A stretch of 64,000 bases of DNA from assembly GCF_000590925.1 (NCBI RefSeq), contig NZ_CP004372.1, forward strand, positions 506,001 to 570,000. The letters are read 5' to 3'. The notes under the pieces were generated by a model. It saw nothing but the letters and a program-made list of their open reading frames with translations, did not search any database and was not told the DNA's origin. Origin of the DNA: Roseibacterium elongatum DSM 19469. Its GTDB lineage: Bacteria > Pseudomonadota > Alphaproteobacteria > Rhodobacterales > Rhodobacteraceae. The translations under genes were made by a program, and so were the position numbers. Shown in pieces: positions 46,646 to 55,584 of the stretch. How positions within the stretch are numbered: the first letter of the stretch is position 1; every line of letters begins with the position of its first letter.

Positions 46646-46903
46646 ATGGCAGAACAGCCGAACAACAATGCGTACTGGTCTGCGAACATTCGTCTTGTCA
46701 CCTACTGTCTGGTGATCTGGGCGCTTGTCTCGTACGGCTTTGCGATCCTGCTGCGTCCGCTGCTTTCGGGCATCGCGGTGGGCGGCACCGATCTGGGCTT
46801 CTGGTTTGCCCAGCAGGGATCGATCCTCGTCTTCCTGGTCCTGATCTTTTTCTACGCCTGGCGCATGAACAAGATCGACCGCGAACACGGCGTGGACGAG
46901 TAA
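46646..46903 (+). CDS. DUF4212 small subunit of sodium:solute symporter
   Basis: 85 residues with two TM helices and the family start YWSANIRLVTYCLVIWALVS, ending YAWRMNKIDREHGV. DUF4212 proteins are encoded directly before SSS-family acetate/organic acid symporters and are taken as their small partners. SD GGGAG at 46637; 18 bases before the symporter gene. Confidence 0.9.
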   Translation: MAEQPNNNAYWSANIRLVTYCLVIWALVSYGFAILLRPLLSGIAVGGTDLGFWFAQQGSILVFLVLIFFYAWRMNKIDREHGVDE

Positions 46904-46921
46904 GAAGGGACGATCGGAACA

Positions 46922-48703
46922 ATGGATCAGACAACACTCAATATCATCGTCGTGGGGCTGTCATTCGCGCTCTACTTCGGTATCGCGATCTGGGCGCGCG
47001 CGGGCTCGACCAGTGAATTCTACGCCGCAGGCCGCGGCGTGAACCCCGTCGTCAACGGCATGGCCACGGCGGCCGACTGGATGTCGGCGGCCTCGTTCAT
47101 CTCGATGGCGGGCCTGATTGCCTTTGTCGGCTACAACAACTCGTCCTTCCTGATGGGCTGGACTGGCGGCTACGTGCTGATGGCGCTGTTGCTTGCCCCC
47201 TACCTGCGGAAGTTCGGCAAGTTCACGGTGCCCGAATTCATCGGTGACCGCTACTATTCGACCACCGCGCGCATCGTGGCGGTGGTCTGCCTGATCGTCA
47301 TCTCGATCACCTACGTGATCGGCCAGATGTCGGGCGCTGGCGTGGCCTTTGCCCGCTTCCTCGAAGTGGACCGGGACCTGGGCCTCTTCATCGCGGCCGG
47401 CGTCGTGCTGGTCTACGCGGTGCTGGGCGGCATGAAGGGCATCACCTACACGCAGGTGGCGCAGTATTGCGTTCTGATCATCGCCTACACCATCCCGGCG
47501 ATCTTCATCTCGCTGCAACTGACCGGCAACCCGATCCCGGGTCTGGGCCTGTTCTCGAACATGTCCGAAGGCACCACCGGCGCGGGCGAGCCCCTGTTGG
47601 TCACCCTGAACGGTCTGCTGACCGATCTGGGCTTCAACCAGTACACCGAGGGCACCAGCCCGGTGAACATGGCGCTGTTCACGCTGTCGCTGATGATCGG
47701 CACCGCCGGTCTGCCGCACGTGATCATCCGCTTCTTCACCGTGCCGAAAGTGGCCGACGCACGCTGGTCCGCCGGTTGGGCGCTGGTCTTCATCGCGCTT
47801 CTCTATCTGACGGCCCCGGCTGTTGGTGCGATGGCCCGCCTGAACATCATGACCACCATGTGGCCCCAAGGCGTCGAAGGCGAAGCCGTTGCACAGGAAG
47901 ACCTGCCCGACTGGTTCGAAACCTGGTCCGTGACCGGCCTTCTGGCGGTCGAGGACAAGAACGGCGACGGCCGCATCCAGTACTACAACGAAAGCTCGGA
48001 AGAGATGGCTGCAATGGCTGCCGAGCGTGGCTGGGAAGGCAACGAACTTGTCACCTTCAACCGTGACATTCTCGTGCTGGCCAACCCCGAGATTGCGCAA
48101 CTGCCCAGCTGGGTGATCGCGCTGATCGCGGCGGGCGGTATCGCAGCGGCGCTGTCAACGGCGGCGGGTCTGTTGCTGGCGATCTCGTCGGCCATCAGCC
48201 ACGACCTCATCAAGTCCACGCTGAACCCCAACATCTCGGAAAAGAGCGAACTTCTGGCCGCACGGATCTCGATGATCGGGGCCATCGCGGTGGCCACATG
48301 GCTGGGTCTGAACCCGCCGGGCTTTGCGGCGCAGACCGTGGCGCTGGCCTTCGGCCTTGCGGCGGCATCGCTCTTCCCGACGCTGATGATGGGCATCTTC
48401 TCCAAGCGGATGAACTCGGCCGGGGCAACCTGGGGGATGTTGGCCGGTCTGTTGACGACCTGCCTGTATCTCTTCACCTACCTTGGCTGGTTCTTCATCC
48501 CCGGCACCAACATGCTGGAGAACACCGCCTCGAACTACCTGTTCGGCATCCCGCCGGCATCCTTCGGCCCGATCGGCGCGCTGGCGAACTTCGTCGTCGC
48601 CTACCTGGTGTCCAAGGCCACCGCCGAGCCGCCGCAGGAAATCCAGGACCTGGTGGAATCGATCCGCGTGCCGCGCGGTGCCGGTGCCGCCACGGGTCAC
48701 TGA
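46922..48703 (+). CDS. Sodium:solute symporter (ActP/VC_2705-like)
   Basis: 593 residues, 13 or so TM helices of the SSS fold: GVNPVVNGMATAADWMSAAS, GLPHVIIRFFTV and AALSTAAGLLLAISSAISHD are characteristic. Probably imports acetate or a similar monocarboxylate with Na+. A loop at about residues 330-395 is enlarged and carries DKNGDGRIQYYN (from Asp345), an EF-hand-like calcium loop. Flanked by DUF4212, acs and the DUF294 gene, a recurrent acetate neighbourhood. Tandem hairpins follow the stop. Confidence 0.9.
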   Translation: MDQTTLNIIVVGLSFALYFGIAIWARAGSTSEFYAAGRGVNPVVNGMATAADWMSAASFISMAGLIAFVGYNNSSFLMGWTGGYVLMALLLAPYLRKFGKFTVPEFIGDRYYSTTARIVAVVCLIVISITYVIGQMSGAGVAFARFLEVDRDLGLFIAAGVVLVYAVLGGMKGITYTQVAQYCVLIIAYTIPAIFISLQLTGNPIPGLGLFSNMSEGTTGAGEPLLVTLNGLLTDLGFNQYTEGTSPVNMALFTLSLMIGTAGLPHVIIRFFTVPKVADARWSAGWALVFIALLYLTAPAVGAMARLNIMTTMWPQGVEGEAVAQEDLPDWFETWSVTGLLAVEDKNGDGRIQYYNESSEEMAAMAAERGWEGNELVTFNRDILVLANPEIAQLPSWVIALIAAGGIAAALSTAAGLLLAISSAISHDLIKSTLNPNISEKSELLAARISMIGAIAVATWLGLNPPGFAAQTVALAFGLAAASLFPTLMMGIFSKRMNSAGATWGMLAGLLTTCLYLFTYLGWFFIPGTNMLENTASNYLFGIPPASFGPIGALANFVVAYLVSKATAEPPQEIQDLVESIRVPRGAGAATGH

Positions 48704-48718
48704 GACCTGACAAAGACG

Positions 48719-48740
48719 GGGCCTGCGACACCGCGGGCCC
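48719..48740 (+). terminator. First hairpin after the symporter gene
   Basis: GGGCCTGCG (48719-48727) pairs with CGCGGGCCC (48732-48740), 9 bp with one G-U, around ACAC. It lies 15 bases after the stop and is followed by TGTTC. Confidence 0.5.
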
Positions 48741-48753
48741 TGTTCACGACACC

Positions 48754-48782
48754 GGCGCATCCCGACACCTTCGGGGTGCGCC
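48754..48782 (+). terminator. Second hairpin after the symporter gene
   Basis: GGCGCATCCCGA (48754-48765) pairs with TCGGGGTGCGCC (48771-48782), 12 bp with one wobble and a 5-base loop, followed by GTTTCACTTTCC. The better terminator candidate of the two. Confidence 0.6.
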
Positions 48783-48806
48783 GTTTCACTTTCCTGGGGT
48801 CCCGCC

Positions 48807-50621
48807 ATGGCACTCGATATCGAAGCCCTCCTGTCCCATACACACCCTTATGACGTGCTGACCGAGGCCGAACGCACCACGCTGGCCGCCAAGGTCGGTC
48901 TGGAAGAGATCGCCGCAGGTCAGACGATCTATGAACAGGGCGCCCCCCAGGCCGAGTTGTTCCTGATCCTGTCGGGACGCGTCGATATCACCGATGCGAA
49001 CGGCGAGGTGCTGTCGATCCTCGGGCCGCGCAATTCCTTCGGCGAACGGGGTCTGATGCGCGACGGGATCGCCGCGGTGACCGCCAAGGCCGCCGAGGAT
49101 TGCCGCCTGCTGACCATCCCGGCCGAGATCTTCCACCAACTGGTCAAGGAACACCCCGAGATCAACCGCTTCTTCGACCGCACCCGCCCCGCCCGGCCGC
49201 GCCGCAAGGACGTGACCACGATGGCGCTGGCCGAGTTGATGACACCCAACCCCCTGACCTGCCCGCCCGAGACGCCCCTGATCGAGGCCGCGCGCAAGAT
49301 GCGCGATCTCAGGGTGTCGTGCATCATCGTGACCGACAGCGGCAAGGTCGCCGGCATCCTGACCGCGCGCGACCTGACCAACCGCGTCCTCGCCGAGGGC
49401 GTGCCCTATGAAACCCCGGTGCGCGAGGTCATGACGCGCGGTCCGGTGACCCTGCCCTCCAGTTCGCTGGTGGCGGATGTCCTGCACACGATGATGGAGC
49501 GCGGCATCACCCACATGCCGGTGGTCGATGCCGGCAAACTGACCGGCATTCTGACTCAGACCGACCTGATCCGGTTCCAGGCGACCTCCTCCGCGGCGCT
49601 GATCCAGGACATCGCGCGCGCCCCCGACAGCACGGCCTTGGCCGGTTTCGTGGGGCGTATTCCAGAATTGCTCGTGCAACTCGTCGCGCAGCAGAACGCG
49701 CACCAGGTGGTCACACGCCTGATCACCGACATCGCCGATGCCGCGACGCGCCGCCTGCTGGCGCTGGCCGAGGAGAAACTGGGCCCACCGCCGGTGCCCT
49801 ACCTGTGGCTGGCCTGCGGCAGCCAGGGGCGGCAGGAACAGACCGGCGTCAGCGACCAGGACAATTGCCTGATCCTCGACGATGCGGCCACACCCCCCGA
49901 CGACGCCTATTTCGCGGAGCTGGCGAAATTCGTGTCGGACGGGCTGGACGAGGCCGGGTATTTCTACTGCCCCGGCGACATGATGGCGACCAACATCAAG
50001 TGGCGCCAACCCCTGCGGGTCTGGCGCGACTATTTCCGCGGCTGGATCAACACCCCCAATCCCGAGGCGCAGATGCTGGCCAGCGTCATGTTCGACCTGC
50101 GCCCGATCGGCGGCGATTTCAGCCTGTTCTCCAACCTCCAGGCCGAGACGCTGGAGGCGGCGGGCAAGAATTCGATCTTCGTGGCGCATATGATCGCCAA
50201 CTCGCTCAAGCATCATCCGCCCCTGGGCCTGTTCCGGGGCTTTGCCACCGTGCGCTCGGGCGAGCACAAGAACCAGATCGACCTGAAGATGAACGGCGTC
50301 GTGCCGGTGGTTGACCTTGGCCGGATCTATGCGCTGCAAGGCGGCTTGACCGAGGTGAACACCCGCGCCCGGCTGCAGGCCGCCATCGAGGCCGGGGCCG
50401 TTTCAAGCACCGGGGGGCGCGACCTGCTCGATGCCTATGACATGATCGCCGAAACCCGGCTGGCCCATCAGGCCGCCCAGATCCGCAAGGGCGCGGCGCC
50501 CGACAATTACATGGCCCCAAGCGACCTGAGCGATTTCGAGCGCAGCCACCTGCGCGACGCCTTCGTCGTCATCAAAACCATGCAGAGCGCGGCCGGCTCG
50601 GGCCGTGGCATACTGAACTGA
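48807..50621 (+). CDS. cNMP-binding / CBS / DUF294 nucleotidyltransferase protein
   Basis: 604 residues, cytosolic. Cyclic-nucleotide-binding-like domain (20-125; GQTIYEQGAP, NSFGERGLM), two CBS repeats (145-265; LAELMTPNPLTC, VREVMTRGPVTL), a DUF294 nucleotidyltransferase with the GlnD-like motif GSQGRQEQTGVSDQDN (about 335-350), and DUF294_C. The make-up suggests a nucleotide-sensing regulator, possibly uridylylating or adenylylating a partner. It recurs beside acetate symporters in proteobacteria. The target is unknown. Confidence 0.88.
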   Translation: MALDIEALLSHTHPYDVLTEAERTTLAAKVGLEEIAAGQTIYEQGAPQAELFLILSGRVDITDANGEVLSILGPRNSFGERGLMRDGIAAVTAKAAEDCRLLTIPAEIFHQLVKEHPEINRFFDRTRPARPRRKDVTTMALAELMTPNPLTCPPETPLIEAARKMRDLRVSCIIVTDSGKVAGILTARDLTNRVLAEGVPYETPVREVMTRGPVTLPSSSLVADVLHTMMERGITHMPVVDAGKLTGILTQTDLIRFQATSSAALIQDIARAPDSTALAGFVGRIPELLVQLVAQQNAHQVVTRLITDIADAATRRLLALAEEKLGPPPVPYLWLACGSQGRQEQTGVSDQDNCLILDDAATPPDDAYFAELAKFVSDGLDEAGYFYCPGDMMATNIKWRQPLRVWRDYFRGWINTPNPEAQMLASVMFDLRPIGGDFSLFSNLQAETLEAAGKNSIFVAHMIANSLKHHPPLGLFRGFATVRSGEHKNQIDLKMNGVVPVVDLGRIYALQGGLTEVNTRARLQAAIEAGAVSSTGGRDLLDAYDMIAETRLAHQAAQIRKGAAPDNYMAPSDLSDFERSHLRDAFVVIKTMQSAAGSGRGILN

Positions 50622-50637
50622 AAGGAACCGACCGCCA

Positions 50638-51171
50638 ATGTTCTGGTCGCTGATCGCAACCCTACTCGCCGGCCTTGCCGGGGCCGGCATCGCGATGCTG
50701 CTTAATCGCGCGACAGGCCGTCGCCTGCCGAAATGGATCACGCCTGTTTTCGCGGGCGGCTTCATGCTGGCCGCAACCATCGGGCAGGAATACGGCTGGT
50801 TCGGCAGCGCCCGCGCCACGATGGGGGATGTCACCGTCATCCAGACCCGCGAACAACAGGCCTGGTGGCAACCTTGGACCTACCTGCGCCCCTTTACCCG
50901 CGGCTTCGTGGCCTATGACCCTGCGGAAACGGTCGAGATCGGCGCGGACTCGGGCATTTACGTGGTCCAGATGCAGGTAATGGAACGCTGGCAACCCGCC
51001 ATCGTGCTGCCCGTCCTCATTGATTGCGGCGCGGGCGCACGGGCCGAGATCACGGACGAGGTGAGTTTTTCCGAGGACGGCACCATTGCCGGTGCCGAAT
51101 GGCTGACGGTCGCGGGAGACGACCCGATCCTGAGCAGCGTCTGCGGCGGGGAGGCCGCGGACGAGACCTGA
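50638..51171 (+). CDS. Conserved hypothetical membrane protein
   Basis: 177 residues. Two TM helices at 3-22 and 35-50, then a likely periplasmic beta-rich domain (GDVTVIQTREQQAWWQPWTY) with two late Cys (about 133 and 168). No family recognised with certainty. SD AAAGGA lies 10 bases before the ATG. Between the DUF294 gene and the membrane exonuclease gene, so probably part of the same signalling set. Confidence 0.75.
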   Translation: MFWSLIATLLAGLAGAGIAMLLNRATGRRLPKWITPVFAGGFMLAATIGQEYGWFGSARATMGDVTVIQTREQQAWWQPWTYLRPFTRGFVAYDPAETVEIGADSGIYVVQMQVMERWQPAIVLPVLIDCGAGARAEITDEVSFSEDGTIAGAEWLTVAGDDPILSSVCGGEAADET

Positions 51172-51247
51172 AACCGCCCGACGGGGTGAGGCGCGACCAC
51201 CCCAAGACGGCCTGGCAAGACCAGGGGCAAGGAGGAGGCCCCGAGAC

Positions 51248-53254
51248 ATGTTGACCAGATTGTCCCTGCGTTTGCGCATATTCCTGTTCTTCGCCTTTCT
51301 CGCAATGGCCAGTTCGATCCTGGCGATCGCGGGACTGGCGCTTGGCTATTCACGGCTGGGCGAGGCGCACGCGCTTTCGGCCTTCGTGATCGCGGGCGTG
51401 ATCGCCGTTCTTGCGATCTTTGCCCTGACGACATGGGTCTGGGTGCTGTTCGACGAGAACGTGGCCAAACCCGTGGAACGGCTGGCCGCCGAAATGCGCG
51501 CCCGCGCCCATGCCGATGTCGAGGGCGAGATCGACCATGGCGAGGCGAAGTTCCTGGGCGATCTGGGCTCGGCCGCGGCGGCCGTCGCCTCGAACCTGAC
51601 TGAAACGCGCAATGCCATGGCCCTGGCGGTCGGGCGCGAAACCGCGCGGCTGACGACCGAGAAGACACGGCTGGAAACCCTGTTGGCCGAGATGCCGGAC
51701 GGGGTGCTGTTCTGCACGCCGGATCACCGGATCGCCCTTTATAACGGCCATTGCCGCGACATTCTTGGCGAAACCGAGGCCGTGGGCCTGGGCCGTTCGG
51801 TCATGGGGTTGCTGAAGCCCGGCCCGATCGAGCAGGCCTATGCCCGCCTTGTGGATGGTGAGGCCGAGGACGGCACCGACCTTTTGGTGACAACGCGGGC
51901 GGGGGCACGGTTGCTCGAGGCACGCATGCGCCTGCTCCGCCTCGAGGGGCAGGAAACCGAGACACCGGGCTATGTCCTGACCCTGCGCGACCTGACGACG
52001 GATCTGGCCACCCATGCCGAGCGGGCGCATCTGTTCGACACGTTCCTCGACGGTGTCAAAGACACCCTGCCCGACCTGCCCGAGGGGATGGCGCGGGATC
52101 GGTTGGCCACCCTGACCGAGGAGACCGACCGCCGCAAAGCACCGACGGATACGCAATGGTGGCCGATGGAGGCGCTGAGCGCGCGCGATCTGGGCACCGC
52201 CTTGTCGACCCGTCTTACACGCAAGGGCCTGTCCCTGGACAATGCCCTGGGCGACACCGGCGTGCGCTGTGACGGGTTCGCGATCACGCGCCTGTTGGAG
52301 CGGCTGGCGCTGGAATGGTCCGGCATCGGTGGCAAGGACCTGAGCCTGCGCATCGTCGCCGAAGCGCCCGATCATGTCGTCCTCAGCCTCGAGGCCGCGG
52401 GCGACGCGCCCGCGAAGGCCGAGGTCGCCGACTGGCTGGAGACCCCCCTGTCCCCCGGTCTGACGCGGTTCTCCGGGCGCGATGTGCTGACCTCGCATGG
52501 CACGCGCCTGTTGCCGGAACCGGCCGGGCCCGGCCACGCCGCGCTGCGCCTCAGGCTGCCCTTGGCGGATCCCAAACCGCCAGTCCCCTCGCGGGTGGTT
52601 CTGTACGATTTCGAGCTGCTGAATGCGGCCATTCCCGACGATCTGGCGGCGGCGGCCTTGCGGGATCTGTCCTATGTCATCTTCGACACCGAGACGACGG
52701 GGTTGAACCCGCAGGTCGACGAGATCTGCCAGATCGCCGCCGTGCGGGTCGTCAACGGGCGTCTCGTGGATGGCGAACGCTTCGACATGCTGGTGAATCC
52801 GGGGCGCAAGATCCCCGCCGCCTCGACCGCGGTGCACCACATCACGGATGCGATGGTTGCGGACGCTGTGGATGTCTCCGAGGCGATCGAGAGGTTTCAC
52901 GCCTTTGCCGACGGCTCGGTCCTCGTGGCGCATAACGCGCCGTTCGACATGAGCTTCCTGCGGCGACGGGAACGGGAAATCGGCAAGCGCTTCGACCAGC
53001 CGATCCTCGATACGGTTCTGTGTTCGGCGATCCTGTACGGCCAATCGGCGGAACACACGCTGGATGCGCTGTCCACACGGCTGGGCGTGTCCATCCCCGA
53101 CGAGGCACGGCACACGGCCATCGGCGATGCCATCGGCACCGGCGAGGCCTTTCGCAAGATGATCCCGATGCTGGAAGCGGCAGAGCTGCCCAATCTGGGG
53201 GCATTGATCCAGGCTTTCGACCGGCACACCAGATTGATCGAACATCTGAATTGA
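51248..53254 (+). CDS. Membrane-anchored PAS sensor fused to DnaQ-like exonuclease
   Basis: 668 residues. Two TM helices (about 10-30 and 42-68), a HAMP-like linker, a PAS domain (about 150-250; MPDGVLFCTPDHRIALYNGH), a degenerate kinase-like middle, then a DEDDh 3'-5' exonuclease like PolC/DnaQ epsilon (475-650): FDTETTGL (Asp480, Glu482), VAHNAPFDMSFL and ARHTAIGDA (His622, Asp627). No phospho-His motif is evident in the middle, so the exonuclease is the output. It follows the DUF294 gene in acetate clusters of other proteobacteria. Substrate unknown. Confidence 0.85.
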   Translation: MLTRLSLRLRIFLFFAFLAMASSILAIAGLALGYSRLGEAHALSAFVIAGVIAVLAIFALTTWVWVLFDENVAKPVERLAAEMRARAHADVEGEIDHGEAKFLGDLGSAAAAVASNLTETRNAMALAVGRETARLTTEKTRLETLLAEMPDGVLFCTPDHRIALYNGHCRDILGETEAVGLGRSVMGLLKPGPIEQAYARLVDGEAEDGTDLLVTTRAGARLLEARMRLLRLEGQETETPGYVLTLRDLTTDLATHAERAHLFDTFLDGVKDTLPDLPEGMARDRLATLTEETDRRKAPTDTQWWPMEALSARDLGTALSTRLTRKGLSLDNALGDTGVRCDGFAITRLLERLALEWSGIGGKDLSLRIVAEAPDHVVLSLEAAGDAPAKAEVADWLETPLSPGLTRFSGRDVLTSHGTRLLPEPAGPGHAALRLRLPLADPKPPVPSRVVLYDFELLNAAIPDDLAAAALRDLSYVIFDTETTGLNPQVDEICQIAAVRVVNGRLVDGERFDMLVNPGRKIPAASTAVHHITDAMVADAVDVSEAIERFHAFADGSVLVAHNAPFDMSFLRRREREIGKRFDQPILDTVLCSAILYGQSAEHTLDALSTRLGVSIPDEARHTAIGDAIGTGEAFRKMIPMLEAAELPNLGALIQAFDRHTRLIEHLN

Positions 53255-53301
53255 CCGCAGCGCCCGAGACGCGGAGCGCTTGAGCAAAAGGGATATCCGC
53301 C

Positions 53302-53991
53302 ATGGCCCGCACGCCGCTTTACAAGGCCGCCGAAACCGAAATGATCCGACGCATCGAACACGGCGTCTGGCCTGTCGGCACCCGTCTGGGGAACGAGTTC
53401 CAACTGGCCGAGGAGTTCGGCGTAAGCCAGGGCACCATGCGGCGCGCGTTGATGACGCTGGAAGCTATGGGATTGCTGAGCCGCAAGCCCGGACGCGGGA
53501 CGATCGTGGCCGAGGCCTCCGGCGCACGGGCGGATGGCAGCCCATCCGGCGGTCTGGTGACGCCGGACGGAACGCCCCCGCAATTCGAGATCTACCGCGC
53601 CAAGGCCCTGACCCGCGCCGCCGACAGCGACGAGGTGGCCCTGTTCGGGACAGCCCGCCTTGCGGTGTGCGAACGTGTATTGCGACTGGGCGGCGACCGC
53701 GCCGCGCTGGACGAAATCGCAGTCCCCGAGGCGCTGGCCCCGGCCCTCGACGAGGACGCCCCGGTGGATTTGCACGATTTCCTGTCCGCGCACGCCTTGT
53801 CGGTCGCTCGGATCGAGGATGCGCTCGGCGTGTCGATGACCACGATGGGCGAGTCGGTGACCCTGTCATGTGACCGGCACACGCCGCTGATGGTCTTGAG
53901 ACGTGTGGCGCGGGGTGGCGACGGGGCCGTGATCGGACGGCAGGTGTTGCGCGTGGCCGATCCGGACCTTGAGTATCGACCGGGGGGGTGA
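53302..53991 (+). CDS. GntR/HutC-family transcriptional regulator
   Basis: 229 residues. Winged HTH (PLYKAAETEMIRRIEHGVW, then LAEEFGVSQGTMRRALMTLE, LLSRKPGRGTIV) and a UTRA-like effector domain (FEIYRAKALTRA onwards). 47 bases after the exonuclease gene on the same strand, so it may be the cluster's regulator, but the ligand is unknown. ATG at 53302; no strong SD. Confidence 0.85.
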   Translation: MARTPLYKAAETEMIRRIEHGVWPVGTRLGNEFQLAEEFGVSQGTMRRALMTLEAMGLLSRKPGRGTIVAEASGARADGSPSGGLVTPDGTPPQFEIYRAKALTRAADSDEVALFGTARLAVCERVLRLGGDRAALDEIAVPEALAPALDEDAPVDLHDFLSAHALSVARIEDALGVSMTTMGESVTLSCDRHTPLMVLRRVARGGDGAVIGRQVLRVADPDLEYRPGG

Positions 53992-54030
53992 ATCCGGAGG
54001 GTTTGCGCCGGCTTTGCCGTCGCCGTGGGG

Positions 54031-54065
54031 CGCTTTGGCGGGGGCATCGAGCCCCCGCCAAAGCG
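54031..54065. terminator. 14-bp perfect hairpin between convergent genes
   Basis: CGCTTTGGCGGGGG (54031-54044) pairs perfectly with CCCCCGCCAAAGCG (54052-54065) around 7 bases. It lies between the convergent GntR and gabD genes and can serve both. A GCTGC/GCAGC mini-hairpin and an AT-rich tail (CATATTTGAAGGATAAAG) follow, a layout like dispersed intergenic palindromes of related genomes. Confidence 0.7.
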
Positions 54066-54135
54066 GCTGCTGTCGCAGCTGCATATTTGAAGGATAAAGA
54101 TGGGGGCGGGTCCGTCACGGCCCCACCCCGCGCGA

Positions 54136-55584
54136 TCAGATCCCGTCGATGCAGACGTATTTGGTGTCGAGGTAATCCTCGAGCCCCTGGCTGCCGCCCT
54201 CTTTTCCGAGGCCGGACTCCTTGACGCCGCCAAAGGGGGCCTCGACCGTGGTGATGAGGCCCGAATTGATGCCGATCATGCCGTAATTCAGCGCCTCGTT
54301 CAGGCGGAAGGCGCGGGACAGATCCTGCGTGTAGACGTAGGAGGCAAGACCAAACACGGTGTCATTTGCCATGCGCACGGCGTCTTCCTCGGTCTCGAAC
54401 CTGAAGACGGGGGCGAGCGGGCCGAAGATTTCTTCCTTGGCGAAGGCCATGTCCTGCGTCGCCCCGGTCAGGATGGTGGGCTGGAAGAAGGTGCCGCCAA
54501 GCTGATGGCGCGAGCCGCCCAGCGCAACCTCGGCGCCTTTGGATTTGGCGTCGTCGAGCAGTTCCTCGACCTTCTTCACGGCGTCGGTGTCGATCAACGG
54601 GCCTTGCGCCACGTCCGCGTTCCGGCCATCGCCGACCTTCAACTCGCGGGTCTTTTCGACCAGTTTCTCGACAAAGGCGTCATGGACACCCGCCTGCACG
54701 TAGATGCGGTTGGCGCAGACGCAGGTCTGGCCGGAATTGCGGTATTTCGAGACGATGGCGCCCTCGGCGGCCTTGTCGAGATCGGCGTCGTCGAAGACGA
54801 TGAAGGGTGCGTTGCCGCCCAGTTCCATCGACACCTTCTTGACGGTATCCGCAGACTGCCGGATCAACTCCTTTCCGACCTCGGTCGAGCCGGTGAAGGT
54901 GATCTTGCGCACTTCCTCGCGCGCCATCATGGCCCCCGCGATCTTGCGGGCCGAGCCGGTGACCACGTTCACCGTGCCCTTGGGGTAGCCCACCTCTTCG
55001 GCCAACGCCCCCCAGGCGAGGCCCGAATAGGGGGTGGCGGTGGCCGGTTTGGCGACGATGGGGCAGCCCACGGCGAGCGCCGGCGCGACCTTGCGCGCCA
55101 GCATGGAGGAGGGGAAATTCCACGGCGTGATCATGCCCACGACGCCCACGGGGTGTTTCGTGACCAGGATGCGGCGGCCGTTGACGCCGGCGGGCACGAT
55201 CTCGCCCTTGGCGCGGCGGGCTTCTTCGGCGAACCAGCGGACATATTGCGCGCCGATGGCGATCTCGCCCTTGGCCTCGGTGATGGGTTTGCCCATCTCG
55301 ATGGTCAGCAACTCGGCCAGCGCCTGCTGGTTGTCCATCAGCGCGTCATGCAGTTTCCACAAAAGGCCCACGCGGCTCATCAGATCCATCGCGGCGAAAT
55401 CGGGGAAGGCGGCGGCGGCGGCATCGATGGCGCGCATCGTCTCGGCCTCGCCCGATGCCGGGACGGTGCCGATCACCTCGTCGGTGGCGGGGTTGGTGAC
55501 CTCGATCGTTGCGCCGCTATCGGCGGCGACCCATGCGCCGCCGACGAAATTCGCCTCGCGCATCCGGGTTGTCCAGTCGCTCAT
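54136..55584 (-). CDS. gabD: Succinate-semialdehyde dehydrogenase (NAD(P)+)
   Basis: 482 residues, aldehyde dehydrogenase superfamily: ITPWNFPSSMLARKVAPAL, GSTEVGKELI, SMELGGNAPFIVFDDADLD (Glu) and NSGQTCVCANRIY (catalytic Cys). Closest in motifs to GabD, which oxidises succinate semialdehyde to succinate; related aldehydes are possible. Start 55584 has GGAGGG seven bases upstream and overlaps the gap stop (ATGA), so it is co-translated with a GAPDH. Confidence 0.92.
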   Translation of the reverse strand: MSDWTTRMREANFVGGAWVAADSGATIEVTNPATDEVIGTVPASGEAETMRAIDAAAAAFPDFAAMDLMSRVGLLWKLHDALMDNQQALAELLTIEMGKPITEAKGEIAIGAQYVRWFAEEARRAKGEIVPAGVNGRRILVTKHPVGVVGMITPWNFPSSMLARKVAPALAVGCPIVAKPATATPYSGLAWGALAEEVGYPKGTVNVVTGSARKIAGAMMAREEVRKITFTGSTEVGKELIRQSADTVKKVSMELGGNAPFIVFDDADLDKAAEGAIVSKYRNSGQTCVCANRIYVQAGVHDAFVEKLVEKTRELKVGDGRNADVAQGPLIDTDAVKKVEELLDDAKSKGAEVALGGSRHQLGGTFFQPTILTGATQDMAFAKEEIFGPLAPVFRFETEEDAVRMANDTVFGLASYVYTQDLSRAFRLNEALNYGMIGINSGLITTVEAPFGGVKESGLGKEGGSQGLEDYLDTKYVCIDGI

